DNA from: Ignelater luminosus
Lineage: Eukaryota; Arthropoda; Insecta; Coleoptera; Elateridae
Length of the DNA: 64,000 nt
Assembly (NCBI GenBank): GCA_011009095.1
Contig: VTPC01006119.1
Location: 1 to 64,000 of the forward strand
Reading direction: 5' to 3'
Shown here one piece after another: positions 1 to 11,084 of this stretch. The translations under genes were made by a program, and so were the position numbers. The notes under the pieces were generated by a model. It had not been told where the DNA came from, did not search any database, and was given only the letters and a program-made list of their open reading frames with translations. The stretch's first letter is position 1; every line of letters starts with the position of its first letter.

Positions 1-1019
1 TTTTTTGTTTGAAGAGATGTTACAGAAATTTCTTTCTTCTTTTTTTGCAAAGAGCAAACAGATGTCAATTTTTACTCTTGCAGTAACTTAGTTGCTGGTG
101 GGTAACTGCCAAACCGGTTATCGTACTCTATGGTGCAAGAGGACTTTGCAAACGGCTTACAAAGTCTCATTACCATGTCTTTCGGTTTGTTGCTGAAGTA
201 AAAACCACCAGTTTGGTGTTTGCCAACATAAACTTCTCGATTTAGAATTCATAGAATGTCCTAGGGTCCACTAGAGCGAATATTTGTAAGCCATAATTGA
301 ATATTGTTGAAAACTGCAGCGTCTTCTAAGTGCCTCTAATTTTTCATCAAAAGTAATATACTCATTGGACGTAAAAGCGGATAAGCAGTTCTCCACAAAC
401 ATGTCAAAAATTGCACTGATAGCTGGGCTAGTTTATTCAATTGCCTTCTCTCAATTCTAGTATCACTGTTGTTAAAGCACAAACATTGTAGCAACAAACT
501 AGATCTCTTTTGACACATTGTCTGTCTCACGCAAATTATACACGTTCAGTCTGGACAATTTAAGAACACCTGCTGTATGCAAAAGTCCTATATAAGCTTC
601 TAGTTCTTCTTTCGTAGTATCTTTCAATAGATGCTGGTTGTCAAGGTACTTAGTTTACTTTTGGACTTTTTTCTTATCTTCCTGTTTGTGAACTTCACAG
701 TATCAGAAAACATTACATCAGTGATGAAGTGTTTTCAGTATTCTGCAGGTTCCTTGACGTTACTAAATGGTGGTATGCAATAATGTTTCCGATCTTGTTC
801 TTATTGCTAAGTTACCAATCGGTCGGTCCGTTTTGTTATTTCACCTTTGCCTACGTATTTACTCTTTGTACTAGGTTTCTAAGTTCTCCAGCTTATCATG
901 GTTGCTGTTATTTTCACCATCATATTCTTCTATTTCCTGCTCTGTATCTGAATCCGCTGCTTTTTGCTAATGTAATCGTCTTCGGCATCTGAATCAGTTT
1001 CCAGTTCTTCTTGAGACAT
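1..1019 (-). pseudogene. piggyBac-family transposase, broken, runs off left edge
   Basis: Cut-and-paste DNA transposase of the piggyBac (DDE, TTAA-target) family, read on the minus strand across several frames. A start codon at 1017-1019 opens an acidic N-terminus beginning 'MSQEELETDSDAEDDY', as in many piggyBac proteins. Then come 'HLLKDTTKEELEAYIGLL' (about 560-650), 'NSDTRIERRQLNKLAQL' (about 430-480), 'EVYVGKHQTGGFYFSNKPKD' (about 170-245) and 'EYDNRFGSYPPATKLL' (about 90-140), in family order. The last block matches the usual 'DNWFTS' motif, so that catalytic Asp remains. The reading frame changes several times and stops interrupt it (about 330 and 250), so the copy is dead. The cysteine-rich C-terminus would lie left of the window. 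No TTAA-flanked terminal repeat was identified on the right. The family call rests on the ordered motifs. Confidence 0.8.
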
Positions 1020-4000
1020 ATTGGGCGAAACGAATAAAGTGTAGTAAATGCTTGTACTTCAATTAATAAAGGATCAAAGACATGTTTCTTAATTGGTAAA
1101 AATGAGATAGACATATAGTAAAAGCATTTACTCCACTCTATTCATATGGCCGATTGTTATCCCCTTCTTCTGCCTTTTTCTATAGTTTTAATAAGCGTGC
1201 CTGTTCTTCTTCGTACCATAGCATACTAAGAAACAAATAAGTTCGATAAAAAGCTAAAAAAGAATATAAAACAACCTTACTTTAAAAACCGAATGAAAAA
1301 TTTCGAGCATACTATCAAAAATCGCAAGTCGTACGGTGGGGCATATCAACATCGCTTGTTATGAAATTAGATAGAACAAATACAGTATCCATCACTATCA
1401 CACACAGCGATTACGGCTATTGAACTCCAACTGAATTTATGATGTATTCGCGTACGACAGCAGTCTGTACGAAGGTACACAAAGTCTAACAATGATGCAA
1501 CCTTTTGATAACAAAAGGTATCGTACCGTACTGTACCGTACCAACGCCGCGCCGGGTTAATTACCCAGAAATAACTGTGCTAGTAGGGATAGAAGGGAAA
1601 CGGCATCTCCCCTATGTTTACAGTGTCTTTTTGAAAAGATTAGCATTTGCTTACAAAATCATGTATAGGTCACTCGAGTATATTTACTGTATAAGATTAA
1701 TCTCTCTAGCTTAGAGCCGTATTTGCAAGATTTTCAGTCTATCGCGTGTTCGACCTAGAAGAAGACCTTTTAAAACACAGTATATTGAACCTTTTTTGCT
1801 TTCCATCCTGTAGCGTATCAAATACGTTTCCTTAGAAACTTGAAACCTGCCCCAGAAAGATCCAAAGAAAGGAAACTTACGGTTTTTTTGTTCTAATCGA
1901 CAGCAAAAATGGTAAAACCACTTGTACTTACTTAAACTTACTAACCTGATGCTGCTTCTTAGTTTAGAAAAAACCCCTGGTGGATCGGATCATAATTAAC
2001 CGAGTTACAAATTTTTTAAGTGGGCCTTTCGGTCTGCCATAAAGAAAAGCGCGGAGCTAATCGAATCGAGTCCGGTTTTTCCGAGTGGATAGATAAGCCT
2101 TTCTAGAAGATACATTGCAAACTATAGTGCTTGTAAAACTGTGTAGATCGGCGAAAATTAGACTGTAGCACTTATAGTTTCAAAGCTAGAAGCCTTAATA
2201 AGTTCGACTTGTCGCTCCCTCTAGCGACCGAATCGGTTAGGTGAAGACCCTCAATCGAGGTACTAAACGCCGTTTCAGTATCTTCTTAAAACCCCCACTC
2301 TGACTCACGGACGCCTTTGAAGTCAAATTTGAAACTACCTAAGGAGAAACATTTGGAAACGAAATGGTTTCTGGTCCCAGATCGCTAGACCTGCCCATAA
2401 AGTCCCGAAGCTTACCTACCTGTTTGCTTGGCTAAATGTCACCGTGTTCGCTCCGCTTCGTAGTCGAAAAAAATTATGATCTTTAGAGTTATTCTGATTT
2501 CTCGTTTCCAAAAAGTGCAAAATTTCTAACTTGACCCCTTCCTACTTTCTTCCTTTTGGGTGATTATTGAAAAACAAGTCGACTCTGATTCTTGTGGTGA
2601 GTAATAATGAAACGCTGGATACGCAATTGATTGTTTATTGGAAATATATTGAAATGAACAGAAGTTGGAAATTCAGGTAAATGCAAAGCCAAGATATTAA
2701 ACCTTTGACTTTCATCATTAGTTTGTTTAATTGTAAAAGAAACGACTAACGTGAATTATATACAATTGCATATCATCCTCAGCGAATGTATAGGAAAAAC
2801 TAATCTCTAAATTTAATTGCAGGATATAAAAATTGACTTTATCTTTAAAATTCAAAACAATGAAATGAGGTTTACTAGTTAATCATCAACTTGACTTCTT
2901 TGATGTGGTGATTGATTTGCTTGCAGTGTATCTCGAGACTGCACTAAACAAACGTCGAGAATCACCAAAAATATAAGATTGATTGAGAATATTTTGGATT
3001 AAATAGAAGTTGAAAACTGAGGAGGATCAAATTTGTTCTTTAGATATTTACAACGTTGTCAAAGTAACTATATATCTTAAGACTGCAACTTTATTTTTTT
3101 TGTATGTTGAAGATTTGTATTTTTTTTATCAAATCACTGTAAAGGGCCTTAAATGCACTAATGTGGGTCTGCAGTGCATGGGAGTTGCTGTACAATTGAC
3201 TTGCTGCCCAGGTACATACCAAGTCACTTATCAGTCCCGAATTGAAATTGCATACAGAAAAGGATCTTGTCGCTACTTATTTTTGTGTTAATTGCAATTT
3301 AATTTTTCTAGACCGCTTAGAAAAGGAGGAAAGTGACGATTAATAAATAAGAATCTCTAGAATTTGTTTTGTTTGATATTATTTTTTCACAAATAAGTCA
3401 TGTACTTTAGTACTGACTGCAATCATTTTGAAACAAAATAGTTAGAGATTACTCGTGTAGTTGATACCAGCAACTACTGTTTTCAACTTATTTTATTAGT
3501 TTAAATTGAAACTTCTAAACTTTATACTTTGCTGAAACTTGTAGGTGTGGTGTAATTATGAGCTCATACGTGAGCCCTAAGATACGAAATGTATCCAACT
3601 TTCTTCCTTTCCCGCCTACTTCTGAAGTTTCAATATTTCTGTGTTTTTATTTTTATAGATCAAATTATTATCTCTGACGTACAAAATATATGGATATGAA
3701 CTAAATGGTGCAATTTATTTCGTCTTTGTACGAACTTGAACGTACTATTAAGCGTAGGTAAAATAGAAAGAAACTAATCTCAACTATTTTTCTGCAATCA
3801 GGTTTCCCTTTTACCCTATCTGTAATGCAAATAAAAATTTACTAATCGATTCTTTAATTTTAAGGCTGCAATATTGTAGAGATAATTGAAGTTCTCATTC
3901 CTAAATCTGTTATTCACGTCTTTCTCCACGTACGAATTAGGCAAATTTATTATGTAGTATCATAATTCCGGTTGCTATACTGAATCGTTTGGTTTAAATT

Positions 4001-5589
4001 CAGATTAGTTAGGAAGACATATTTGCACCAATAACCTAAATGTATAATTAATGTATAGCTCTTCGAAGCGCCCGCCTTGCACTTACAAGTATTTAATCCC
4101 AACGTGGGCTTCCCAATATCCCTGACCGAAAGCACCGGAATTAATAGCAATCTATAGTGTTATAACCATCTTAAAGCTACTAACATAGGCCTGTAGCCGT
4201 TTTGTTTCGTATTCCCCCACTTAAGAAACTCATTAAAAGAGAAAAAATAAGTATTAAAAGTTTTCCAAATTTTTTATTAAAACAGAAAACTTGACTGTAA
4301 TAATAACATCTGAAAATCCTCCTCGTAATGTAAACGTTTGCCTTCTTAAAACTTTTTAGAATCGATTTTCCTTTTTTTCCTCCTCGTTAAAAAGAACTAA
4401 ATCTAAATGTAACGTTGACAGTTTGTTTTCTTAACCTAGAGCTCATTGTTTGGTTTAAAAACTATTTAAGAAATTTTGTAAAATATTTTAAAAATCTTTG
4501 TAGTACTTACTTCATATAAAAATATTTACATTTTCCTAATTATTTATACAAGCCGTTCTTTTTTTAGAACACAACCTTCCTTAATTAATTCTGTTTATGT
4601 AATCACTTAATCAGACAAATTAGCTATCCAGAAAATATTTTATAGCAATAGGAAAAAAGTAAATTATTTTTATTGGAACATATCACAACGTACTTAAAGA
4701 TAAGGTTAGACATTAAACAAGCTGACACGATAGCATATCGTTTTAGCGCTGCACGTATCGGTATACAACTTCCTTAGAATGGGGTTGGTCAGTCGTCACG
4801 CAAAGATGTGCATAATAATTACTTTAAACAGGACTCGCACCCCCTTCCATTATGTCCCTTAAAGGTGGTGACCGACAGTTCGCGTGATAAAGGCAACTTT
4901 GCTTTGTGCTGTATACGTAGAGTCCTATGTGTGTGTTCGAAAACGAATTCGCAAAATTCTCTGGAATCAGGAAATTGTAAATCGGAACGCTAGAACAGTC
5001 GACAGGAAAATTTCGATTGTTTACCACTATTATTAACACACCTACACGTCTGGATGTTATTATGAAATAAAATGGAAGAAAAAAAAGTATTCAAGATAAA
5101 AGTTTCCTCGTTATAATTTTTAATGAAATGTTGTGTAGTAAGAAAGGTTTATTGTTTACCTTTTTTATAATGAGTTTATAATGATTTATTCATGTTTAGT
5201 AACTACGAGAACTTTTTTGAAAATAGCAAAGAAGTGGTAGAACAATTTAATTTAGTCAAGACTTTAAAATAAACTTAATGACAATTTTAATGTACAAAGT
5301 GTTTTCAAATTCGACGTATATTTTGGCTTAAAAAAAAGGCAGAAGGTTAGATAGATTTGTCTGATTTTGCTTCCCTATCTATGTCGATATAGCACTTCAA
5401 ACGTGGTACCATCAAGGTTGGCCTAAATATTCAAACTAACTAGTCTAGTAGACTAACCATCAACTAATTTTCATAAATCCTACACCTCAGATTTGATCAT
5501 TGGTATTCTAAACTTTTCTTTAATTATTATTCTGATTTTAGCAGTGTCACATCACCAGCTCAAACGATTTAGTCCTCTTCAGCCTACGG
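1020..5589. other. AT-rich stretch, no gene recognised
   Basis: Only short chance open frames are seen here, none resembling a known protein. The part from about 2030 to 2460 is visibly less AT-rich and could be an old repeat, but no family was recognised. Homopolymer A and T runs are frequent. Confidence 0.5.
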
Positions 5590-5740
5590 CTCTGCTTGTC
5601 TAGAATGCTGATCGCTTCTTCCTTATCATAGTTATGTAATCTTGCTTCATGTTTCGTAGCAGATCGTATGATGTCGCTGGCAAGGTGGTCTCCATGGGTG
5701 TCAATTTGTTATTTTGAAAAGTAGTTGCAGTCGATCGAAA
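5590..5740 (-). pseudogene. Possible GIY-YIG C-terminal fragment of a Penelope-like element
   Basis: On the minus strand a short open frame reads 'KHEARLHNYDKEEAISILD' followed by 'KQSRRLKRTKSFELVM'. This resembles the end of the GIY-YIG endonuclease of Penelope-like elements, where an H-x-I-D-F/W block is followed by 'ILD' and an 'R..KR...E..' segment. The catalytic 'GIY...YIG' part itself was not found next to it. It sits about 1.3 kb downstream, in minus-strand sense, of a better-supported PLE endonuclease near 7.0-7.3 kb. The match is short and made by eye, so it could be chance. Confidence 0.35.
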
Positions 5741-6499
5741 CGAACGCCAAGTAGTTAACTGTACATTAAAAACTACTTGGGCCTATTTAAAAAGAGCAGC
5801 AACCTTTTGGTTCGATGCAAAAGTGGATTAGTCGATACGTGGGATAATTTTGAAACTTCAAGCTTGGGGCTTAGCTGATAAATGAGAGCGTATGCTAGCT
5901 GCTGCAAATCTATGTATGTGTAAAGGATTATGTTGATCTTCACAGTATGCTGAAAAATATTTTGGTGATGCACAAAGCGAAAACTTCGAATTTAGGAGAA
6001 CGTAGTGTAGACACTGCAGAAAAGGAAAAAGCCAGTGTTGCTGTTTGTTTTGCTTAAAAGCAAGAAAGTCATTTCCTAAGTAGTTGTTCAGACAAGCAGA
6101 CCCAGCAAATTCAGAACAACAAAATCATCACAAAACAATGTGCCCCTAGAAAAATGTTATTAGAAATAAAATTTTGAAGGCAAACGCTGATCAAACTCAC
6201 TTGTGAAGAAATACAAAACACGGCTAAAGCACCAAACGTATCTTATAGATAATGCATCAGGTGTTTTGAGAAGCTTCATAGGTACCGGGCAGTTCAGTTT
6301 GCACAATAAAATCTTGGGTTAAAGATTCTAGCAGATAAACAACCGCCGTGCATTTTTGATGACAGCGACGAGTAGAATAAAGTTTGCCAGACAATCTTGG
6401 TGCTAAAGAATCCAAACTGTTGGTAGTCCAAAATACAGATCTATTGATCGAAAAAACCTTCAGCGAAGTAAAACTAGAAAAACAGGCATGCGTTTCAAT
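5741..6499. other. Unassigned stretch with one 82-codon minus frame
   Basis: A minus-strand open frame at 6257-6505 contains no recognised domain. Its N-terminal end overlaps the repeat starting at 6500, so it is probably read-through from that repeat. A GAACAAC/CAAAAC-rich patch lies near 6100. No function can be assigned. Confidence 0.35.
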
Positions 6500-6660
6500 C
6501 TCCATTTAAAGATACAATGTAGAAGGTCTTACGCATAACAGTCTAAAAATTTTCTATGTAGTAAACCTAGTAGGTTAGTAGCAAGGCCATTGAAGAGGAC
6601 CTTAGTGATAATAATGAGAAAAAGATTTGAAAGGTCAACAATGCAAAACTCATCACAGAC
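6500..6660 (-). repeat. Interspersed repeat R, copy 1
   Basis: About 145-160 bp nearly the same as 7971-8130, in the same orientation. Both start (plus strand) with 'CTCCATTTAAAGATA' and share 'TAGGTTAGTAGCAAGGCCA' and 'CTTAGTGATAATAAT'. The minus strand of the other copy holds an uninterrupted frame ending 'KFSDYYAEDLLHYIFKWR'; this copy has one stop in that frame. The family was not recognised. Confidence 0.8.
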
Positions 6661-6905
6661 GGAAGACATTGAATAAAAGAATCCAACAGAGGGTTGTTGT
6701 TATCTAATAGCTGATAAGTGTGGATTCTCATTTGAGGTGTTAATTGGGTTATTACTACACTCTCTTGCGATGGTTTATTATTTTGCACTTCTAATTTACT
6801 TTTTTTCGTAAATCTTCAACCTCACCAGAGTTCGAACCAGGGACAATGATTAATCATTTCATTACCACGCTGAGTACTTGAACCACTGATCTACTGGTGC
6901 GGTCT
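6661..6905 (-). repeat. tRNA-derived SINE-like head
   Basis: On the minus strand, 6905 to about 6820 carries an A-box-like 'TAGATCAGTGGTTCAAG' and, about 50 bases on, a B-box-like 'GGTTCGAACTC'. These are the two internal RNA polymerase III promoter elements of tRNAs and tRNA-derived SINEs. The T-arm partly folds, but the outer acceptor pairing expected for a tRNA is absent and the D-stem is mismatched, so this is not a working tRNA gene. The SINE body would extend to lower coordinates, possibly to the start of repeat R near 6660; its end is not defined. Confidence 0.5.
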
Positions 6906-6959
6906 ACTCATATAGCTGGATACGCAGTAAGTTACAATTCATGTTGCGCAGTAAGGATT

Positions 6960-7970
6960 TGCGTCGTTTGTTAGTGACTGCTCTGTTCTTTGTTCAGTAT
7001 TGGCATTCATATGGGTTTTATTTTTAAGCTAGCCTGGCGCATCGGTTCTTCCGCTAGCGCTATGTATGTGGCCTTTTTCAGTTTTCTACGAATTCTGTTT
7101 TCCTATTTGTGCATTATCCCATTTGATGCGCTGGTATTTACCCTCACGTGTTCCACAATATTAAATGTATCGGTTTCTCTCTTCTTGATGTTATTTTTGT
7201 GTTCTTGAAGTCTCATCCGTAGGGCCTGCCCGTTTCTCTTATGTATATCCTGATACACTTGCATAGAACATTGTAGACATAGTTCTTCGTTTGCTGGATT
7301 TCGTTTTGGTGCTCATTTCCTAAGCGTCCGTCTGTTTCCGACTTTTCAGAGTTGATCGGAGATGCTCGGTACGTACGGGATGACAGCTAAGGATTGTCTT
7401 TTAACTGCATCATCTCTTCCTCTTGTGTCCTCTTTGGTTTGGTTGTTCTCGGACGTTAGGTTAGCTAAAGATATTAAGTTAGCTGCTATAGTATCATGGT
7501 ATCTATTCTCTCTAAGGGTTTGAGCTATTCTTTTCTTCTCCTTTTTCAGTTCTCCTTTTTTAGAGCATATTGTCTTGGCTTTATCATATAGGCATCTTGT
7601 GACATCCATTTTTACACTTCTGTGATGACTGGAGTCGTAGTGCAGGTATCTATCTGTGTGGGTAGGTTTCCTGTATACGTTCGTTGTAGACTTGCCCCCA
7701 TCCCTTTGGACCAAGACGTCCAGGAACTTTAATTGTTGTTTGGTTCATTTTCATTGTGAATTTGATCGAAGGTCCGTGATTATTGAGAGAGTATGGGAAG
7801 CTGACAAGTTCTTCAGTCCCATGTGGCCATTACACAAAGGTGTCATCAGCATACCTTAATTACCGTGTCGGCTTTGTTTGAGACTGCGATACCACCTCCT
7901 GCTCAAATTCCTTAATGAAGATGTTGCTTATAATTTCTGAGAGTGGTGAACCTATTGATCGACAGAACCT
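6960..7970 (-). mobile_element. Penelope-like element fragment: RT palm plus GIY-YIG endonuclease
   Basis: Minus-strand remains of a Penelope-like retroelement, which encodes a reverse transcriptase related to telomerase plus a GIY-YIG nuclease that nicks the target. In order: 'IGSPLSEIISNIFIKEFEQE' (about 7895-7955), then 'LRYADDTFV' (about 7835-7865), the RT catalytic Asp pair, intact. The 122-codon open frame at 7346-7714 has the PLE signature 'VYRKPTHTDRYLHYDSSHH' and 'RENRYHDTIAANL'. The nuclease follows at about 7220-7300: 'VYNVLCKC...IYIRETGRPYG.RLQEH', where the usual YIG reads YIR. Stops and frameshifts separate the blocks. The 5' part of this copy is missing; it begins at repeat R copy 2. 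The GIY-YIG domain argues against the endonuclease-lacking Athena group. Confidence 0.85.
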
Positions 7971-8130
7971 CTCCATTTAAAGATATAATGTAGAAGGTCT
8001 TCCGCATAATAGTCTGAGAATTTCCCAAGTAGTAAACTTGGTAGGTTAGTAGCAAGGCCACTGAAGAGGAACTTAGTGATAATAATAAGAAAAAGATATT
8101 ACAATGTCAGCAATGACATTAACCAAACTC
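7971..8130 (-). repeat. Interspersed repeat R, copy 2, at the junction of two PLE pieces
   Basis: Second copy of the repeat at 6500-6660, same orientation, about 1.47 kb away. It lies between two PLE blocks that both encode the RT segment around the conserved G-S-P-L-S motif, so it marks a junction and not an ordinary internal region. Its left edge is sharp at 7971; the right edge fades into PLE sequence near 8115-8130. Confidence 0.75.
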
Positions 8131-9310
8131 GTTCTGCTCATGATACCTAATTGGAAATTTGTCGTCTTGATACATACTTTAAGCAGCTCTATTATTGCCT
8201 CTACACTTAAGTTTGTTCGCACATCTAGGGTGCGGTCATTTTCCAGTCTTCTTCTAACGATATTTAAAGCCCCATCCGTTGGAACGTTTCTGAATAGGGT
8301 GACTATGTCAAAGCTAACCAGGACGTCATTAGTGTCTAACCTTAAGTTTTTAATTGTTTCGACAAAGTATTCAGTGTTTCTGACTGCTGATGGGGTTGTG
8401 TCCGTCAATGGAGTTATTATGTCCAACAGAAATTTGGCTAGTTCATGACAAAGAATTTTTCGAGCTCACAATCAGCTTCAGAGGTATGTTCTTCTTGCGT
8501 ATCTTTGGCGGGCCATACAGGTGGGGCGGCTTACTATAATGCGGAGTTAATGTGCTTCTCTTTTGGGTTGAGAGCTTCTCTTTATGTTTGAACAGCGTTT
8601 GGTATATTTGTCGTTCTATTAATTGCATAGGATATTTGGAGAGTAATTTGTACTCGTCCACGTCTAGCAATTCTTACATCTTACTATAGTAAGTCTCCGT
8701 GTTCATAACTATAGTTGCGTTGCCCTTGTCAGTGGGAAGGATCTTCATTGAACTGTCTTTCTTTAGTGAGTTGACCGCTCTCATCTCTTCTTTGATGAGG
8801 TCCTGCTTTACCTTTTTCTCCTTGTCCAGTACACCTCTTGCCCTGTACCTATACTCTTCCGCTTCTTCTGGGTTTTATCTGCAGGCTGTTTCCTCAACTG
8901 CAGTTATAAAATCAGTTTTCGAAATATACCTTGGTGTTGCCGCGTAATTTAGGCCTCAGTCTAGAACTGATTTTTCGACGTCTTTGAGTTCCTTGCTAGA
9001 TTTATTGATGACTGTGTTTTCACTGTTAACATTGACTGGTGTGTTTTTGTTGTTCTCTTCCACCAGTATTTCCAGTTTTCGTTTTTGAACATATTCGTGC
9101 TTTTTTTTAGCTTTTTGGTAGTTTCTTGAAGTAGCTAGGTCTATCCGTGTGTATTCTTCTTCGATCATCCTATTTTTGATGTCGTGTTTAAAATGCTCAC
9201 ATTTCTGGACGATGCTGATTCATTTTTTCTGGTAGAAATGGTTCGCTGGCTCTTTCTACAGTTCTGACTGATCGTCGGCTATGTATCGGAGTTTTCGGCC
9301 GTAAACCTAT
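8100..9310 (-). mobile_element. Penelope-like element fragment: N-terminal part and RT fingers
   Basis: Minus-strand PLE coding remains. From the 5' side: a Lys-rich N-terminal block in the frame at 8956-9168, then 'GLNYAATPRYISKTDF' (about 8900-8960), 'KILPTDKGNATIVMN' (about 8705-8750), 'PPHLYGPPKIRKKNIPLKLI' (about 8470-8530) and 'VSFDIVTLFRNVPTDGAL' (about 8270-8330). These follow the family order; the last holds the first catalytic Asp of the RT ('F-D-I-V-T-L-F'). The frame ends with a degraded '...VIADIV' block near 8110 that corresponds to the G-S-P-L-S region found again at 7900-7955. Stops and frameshifts divide it. Its 5' end comes within about 40 bp of the divergently oriented Gypsy fragment. 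Confidence 0.85.
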
Positions 9311-9343
9311 CGGGATTACTTAAAAGAAGTTGTTATCATTACC

Positions 9344-10262
9344 ATGAATATCATAAATGTAAATCTTGAAGTTACATTGAAACAAGATCAAGAACTGCAT
9401 AGTTTGATCACCAACTTCTACGAATATTCTGCACTAACCCCAGATGAATTAGGATGCACAGGTGTTATCATTATCGATATCAAAGATAACATTGTGCTCG
9501 CAAGGTGTACCTCCGATAAAGTTACTTTAGAAATAGTAAACAAGTCGAAGAGTAACGAATCCATACTTTTCTCATGTGATTTCAGTTCGTGAAGAAAATA
9601 GCGACCTACGGTTGGTAGTAGACTATAGAAAATCAAATAAATAAACAGTAAAAAAAATGAAGGAACAATTCTAATATTTATCAGTAAATAAAATTCTCCC
9701 CAGTTTGAACTTAGACAACGGTTATATCCAAGTGTTTCTGACAAAAAGTGTTAGCAAGAAAACAGCGTTTATAATTCCTGGCACAATTGATGAATTTAAA
9801 CTTCTCTTCCTTAAATTGTCTAATTACCATGACAACCGATTTTGTGTTTTGTCTTCTTGTTAAAATCAAATGAAGGTATACTTGCATAAATTTCTAAAGA
9901 AGCTTCATTAGTTAGTGAAGCGAGAGTAGAAACCGGGCCATAATATTTAGACTGACAAATGCGAAGTGCGAGTTCGTGCACGGACCTTTACGAAATGAAA
10001 TATTCTGTTGTTATCTCGACGTTTTAATAATTGTGGCAAAAACTGGACTAAACTTTTATAGCAATTAAAATTAGTGCATGAAACTTTTTGTAACGCAGAC
10101 GTAACACTGAATATTAAAGGCTGTGAGTTTGATAAAATAGTACTGACTATTTAGGATAAACCGTATGTGAAGAAGTATTAAAACTGAAAATAGAAAAGGT
10201 GCGCGCAGTCGAAGAATTCGCCGAAACAAACTTACGGTCTTCTTTTGACGAAGTTTAGCCAA
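9344..10262 (+). mobile_element. Gypsy-type LTR retrotransposon pol fragment
   Basis: Plus-strand remains of a Metaviridae (Gypsy) pol gene. The 82-codon frame at 9344-9592 has 'ALTPDELGCTGVIIIDIKDN', the linker between protease and RT in a common Gypsy branch. 'LRLVVDYRKSNK' (about 9610-9645) is RT motif 1-2, 'LNLDNGYIQVFL' (about 9705-9740) is the first catalytic motif (usually L-D-L-x-x-G-Y), and 'KKTAFIIPGTIDEFK' follows. Past a gap, 'DVTLNIKGCEF' (about 10100-10130) and 'KIEKVRAVEEFAE' (about 10180-10220) match the RT-RNase H connection. The Y-x-D-D segment was not found and appears deleted between about 9860 and 10070. No LTR, integrase or gag was seen. Confidence 0.75.
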
Positions 10263-10284
10263 TTTACCTTTTAGTATAATTTGT

Positions 10285-10740
10285 ACAAGCCGTAGTGTAC
10301 TTTTAGCCTTTTTAACAAGATTAATGGAAGGAAAAGCTCGAATGGAAGCCGCCAAATGCAGCCGGTGCAAAGGCGAAGCCCGAACTGTTGTGGTATTGGT
10401 ATTGTAAACAAGGTTAATAGAGGGCGAAGCCTGACCGAGGCCACCAAAAGTGGCCCATACGAGGATTTTACATTTGGTGCTCTAAACAAAGTTGATGAAG
10501 AGCAAAGTCCACATAAGGGCCATCTTCGGTGGCCTGCACGAAGGCGTAGCCCGAGCCGTTGTGACATTTGCTGCTGTAAACAAAGTTTATGGTGAGCGAA
10601 GCCTGACTGGGGACCACCGAAAGCAAGGTGTAATAATATTTAGATCTCTTATCAAGTTTATTCGAGGGACTTTAGAGTGTTGCCCGTGCGAGAGCGTAGC
10701 TCAAGCTGTAGTGACTTTTCGCTCTCTTAATGAACCGTAG
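10285..10740 (+). repeat. Degenerate minisatellite, period about 90 bp
   Basis: Four to five diverged tandem units. The unit reads roughly as 'GCACGAAGGCGTAGCCCGAG', then 'TGTGACATTTGCTGCTGTAA', 'ACAAAGTTTATGGTGAGCGA', and 'AGCCTGACTGGGGACCACCG'. Clear starts lie near 10290, 10365, 10455, 10540 and 10690. Units at 10365 and 10540 are closest; the one at 10455 is shorter. It is much less AT-rich than its surroundings and directly follows the Gypsy fragment, so it may be a tandem repeat of that element's interior or an independent satellite. Open frames across it are by-products of the repeat. Confidence 0.7.
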
Positions 10741-11084
10741 CCCGAGACAAAGAGTCGTCATCATATTGTGTCTATTTTAAGAGGGTTATTGAACGATGTG
10801 TCCCCATGCCTTAGATCTATGATAATTTTGTTAAAAATTTACTGGACGAACGAAGGTCGAAGGTCAAATTACGACCACTGTTGCACACTGGTTGAAACGG
10901 CCACAAAGTGGCGTATCGCAGTTTTATTTGACGTAATTGTTATAGAAAGTAGAATCTTAAGTGTCAGTGTCTAATAACTAGTAAAAAACATTTTTTTTTA
11001 TTCTTATCTTATAACAATAAAATCTAATATGTATGAATTAAGAAGGAACAAATTCAATTAAAACATGTTAATGCTTTTTCTTTC
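10741..11084. other. Short AT-rich spacer
   Basis: Nothing recognised. A T-run and A-rich sequence lie at about 10985-11060. Confidence 0.5.

Noticed and set aside
6820..6905. Functional tRNA gene
   Set aside because: Acceptor stem does not pair and the D-stem is mismatched; fits a SINE head better.
9418..9744. 108-codon minus-strand frame
   Set aside because: Overlaps plus-strand Gypsy RT motifs and has no domain of its own.
10271..10740. Several overlapping open frames on both strands
   Set aside because: They result from the tandem repeat, whose unit lacks stops in some frames.
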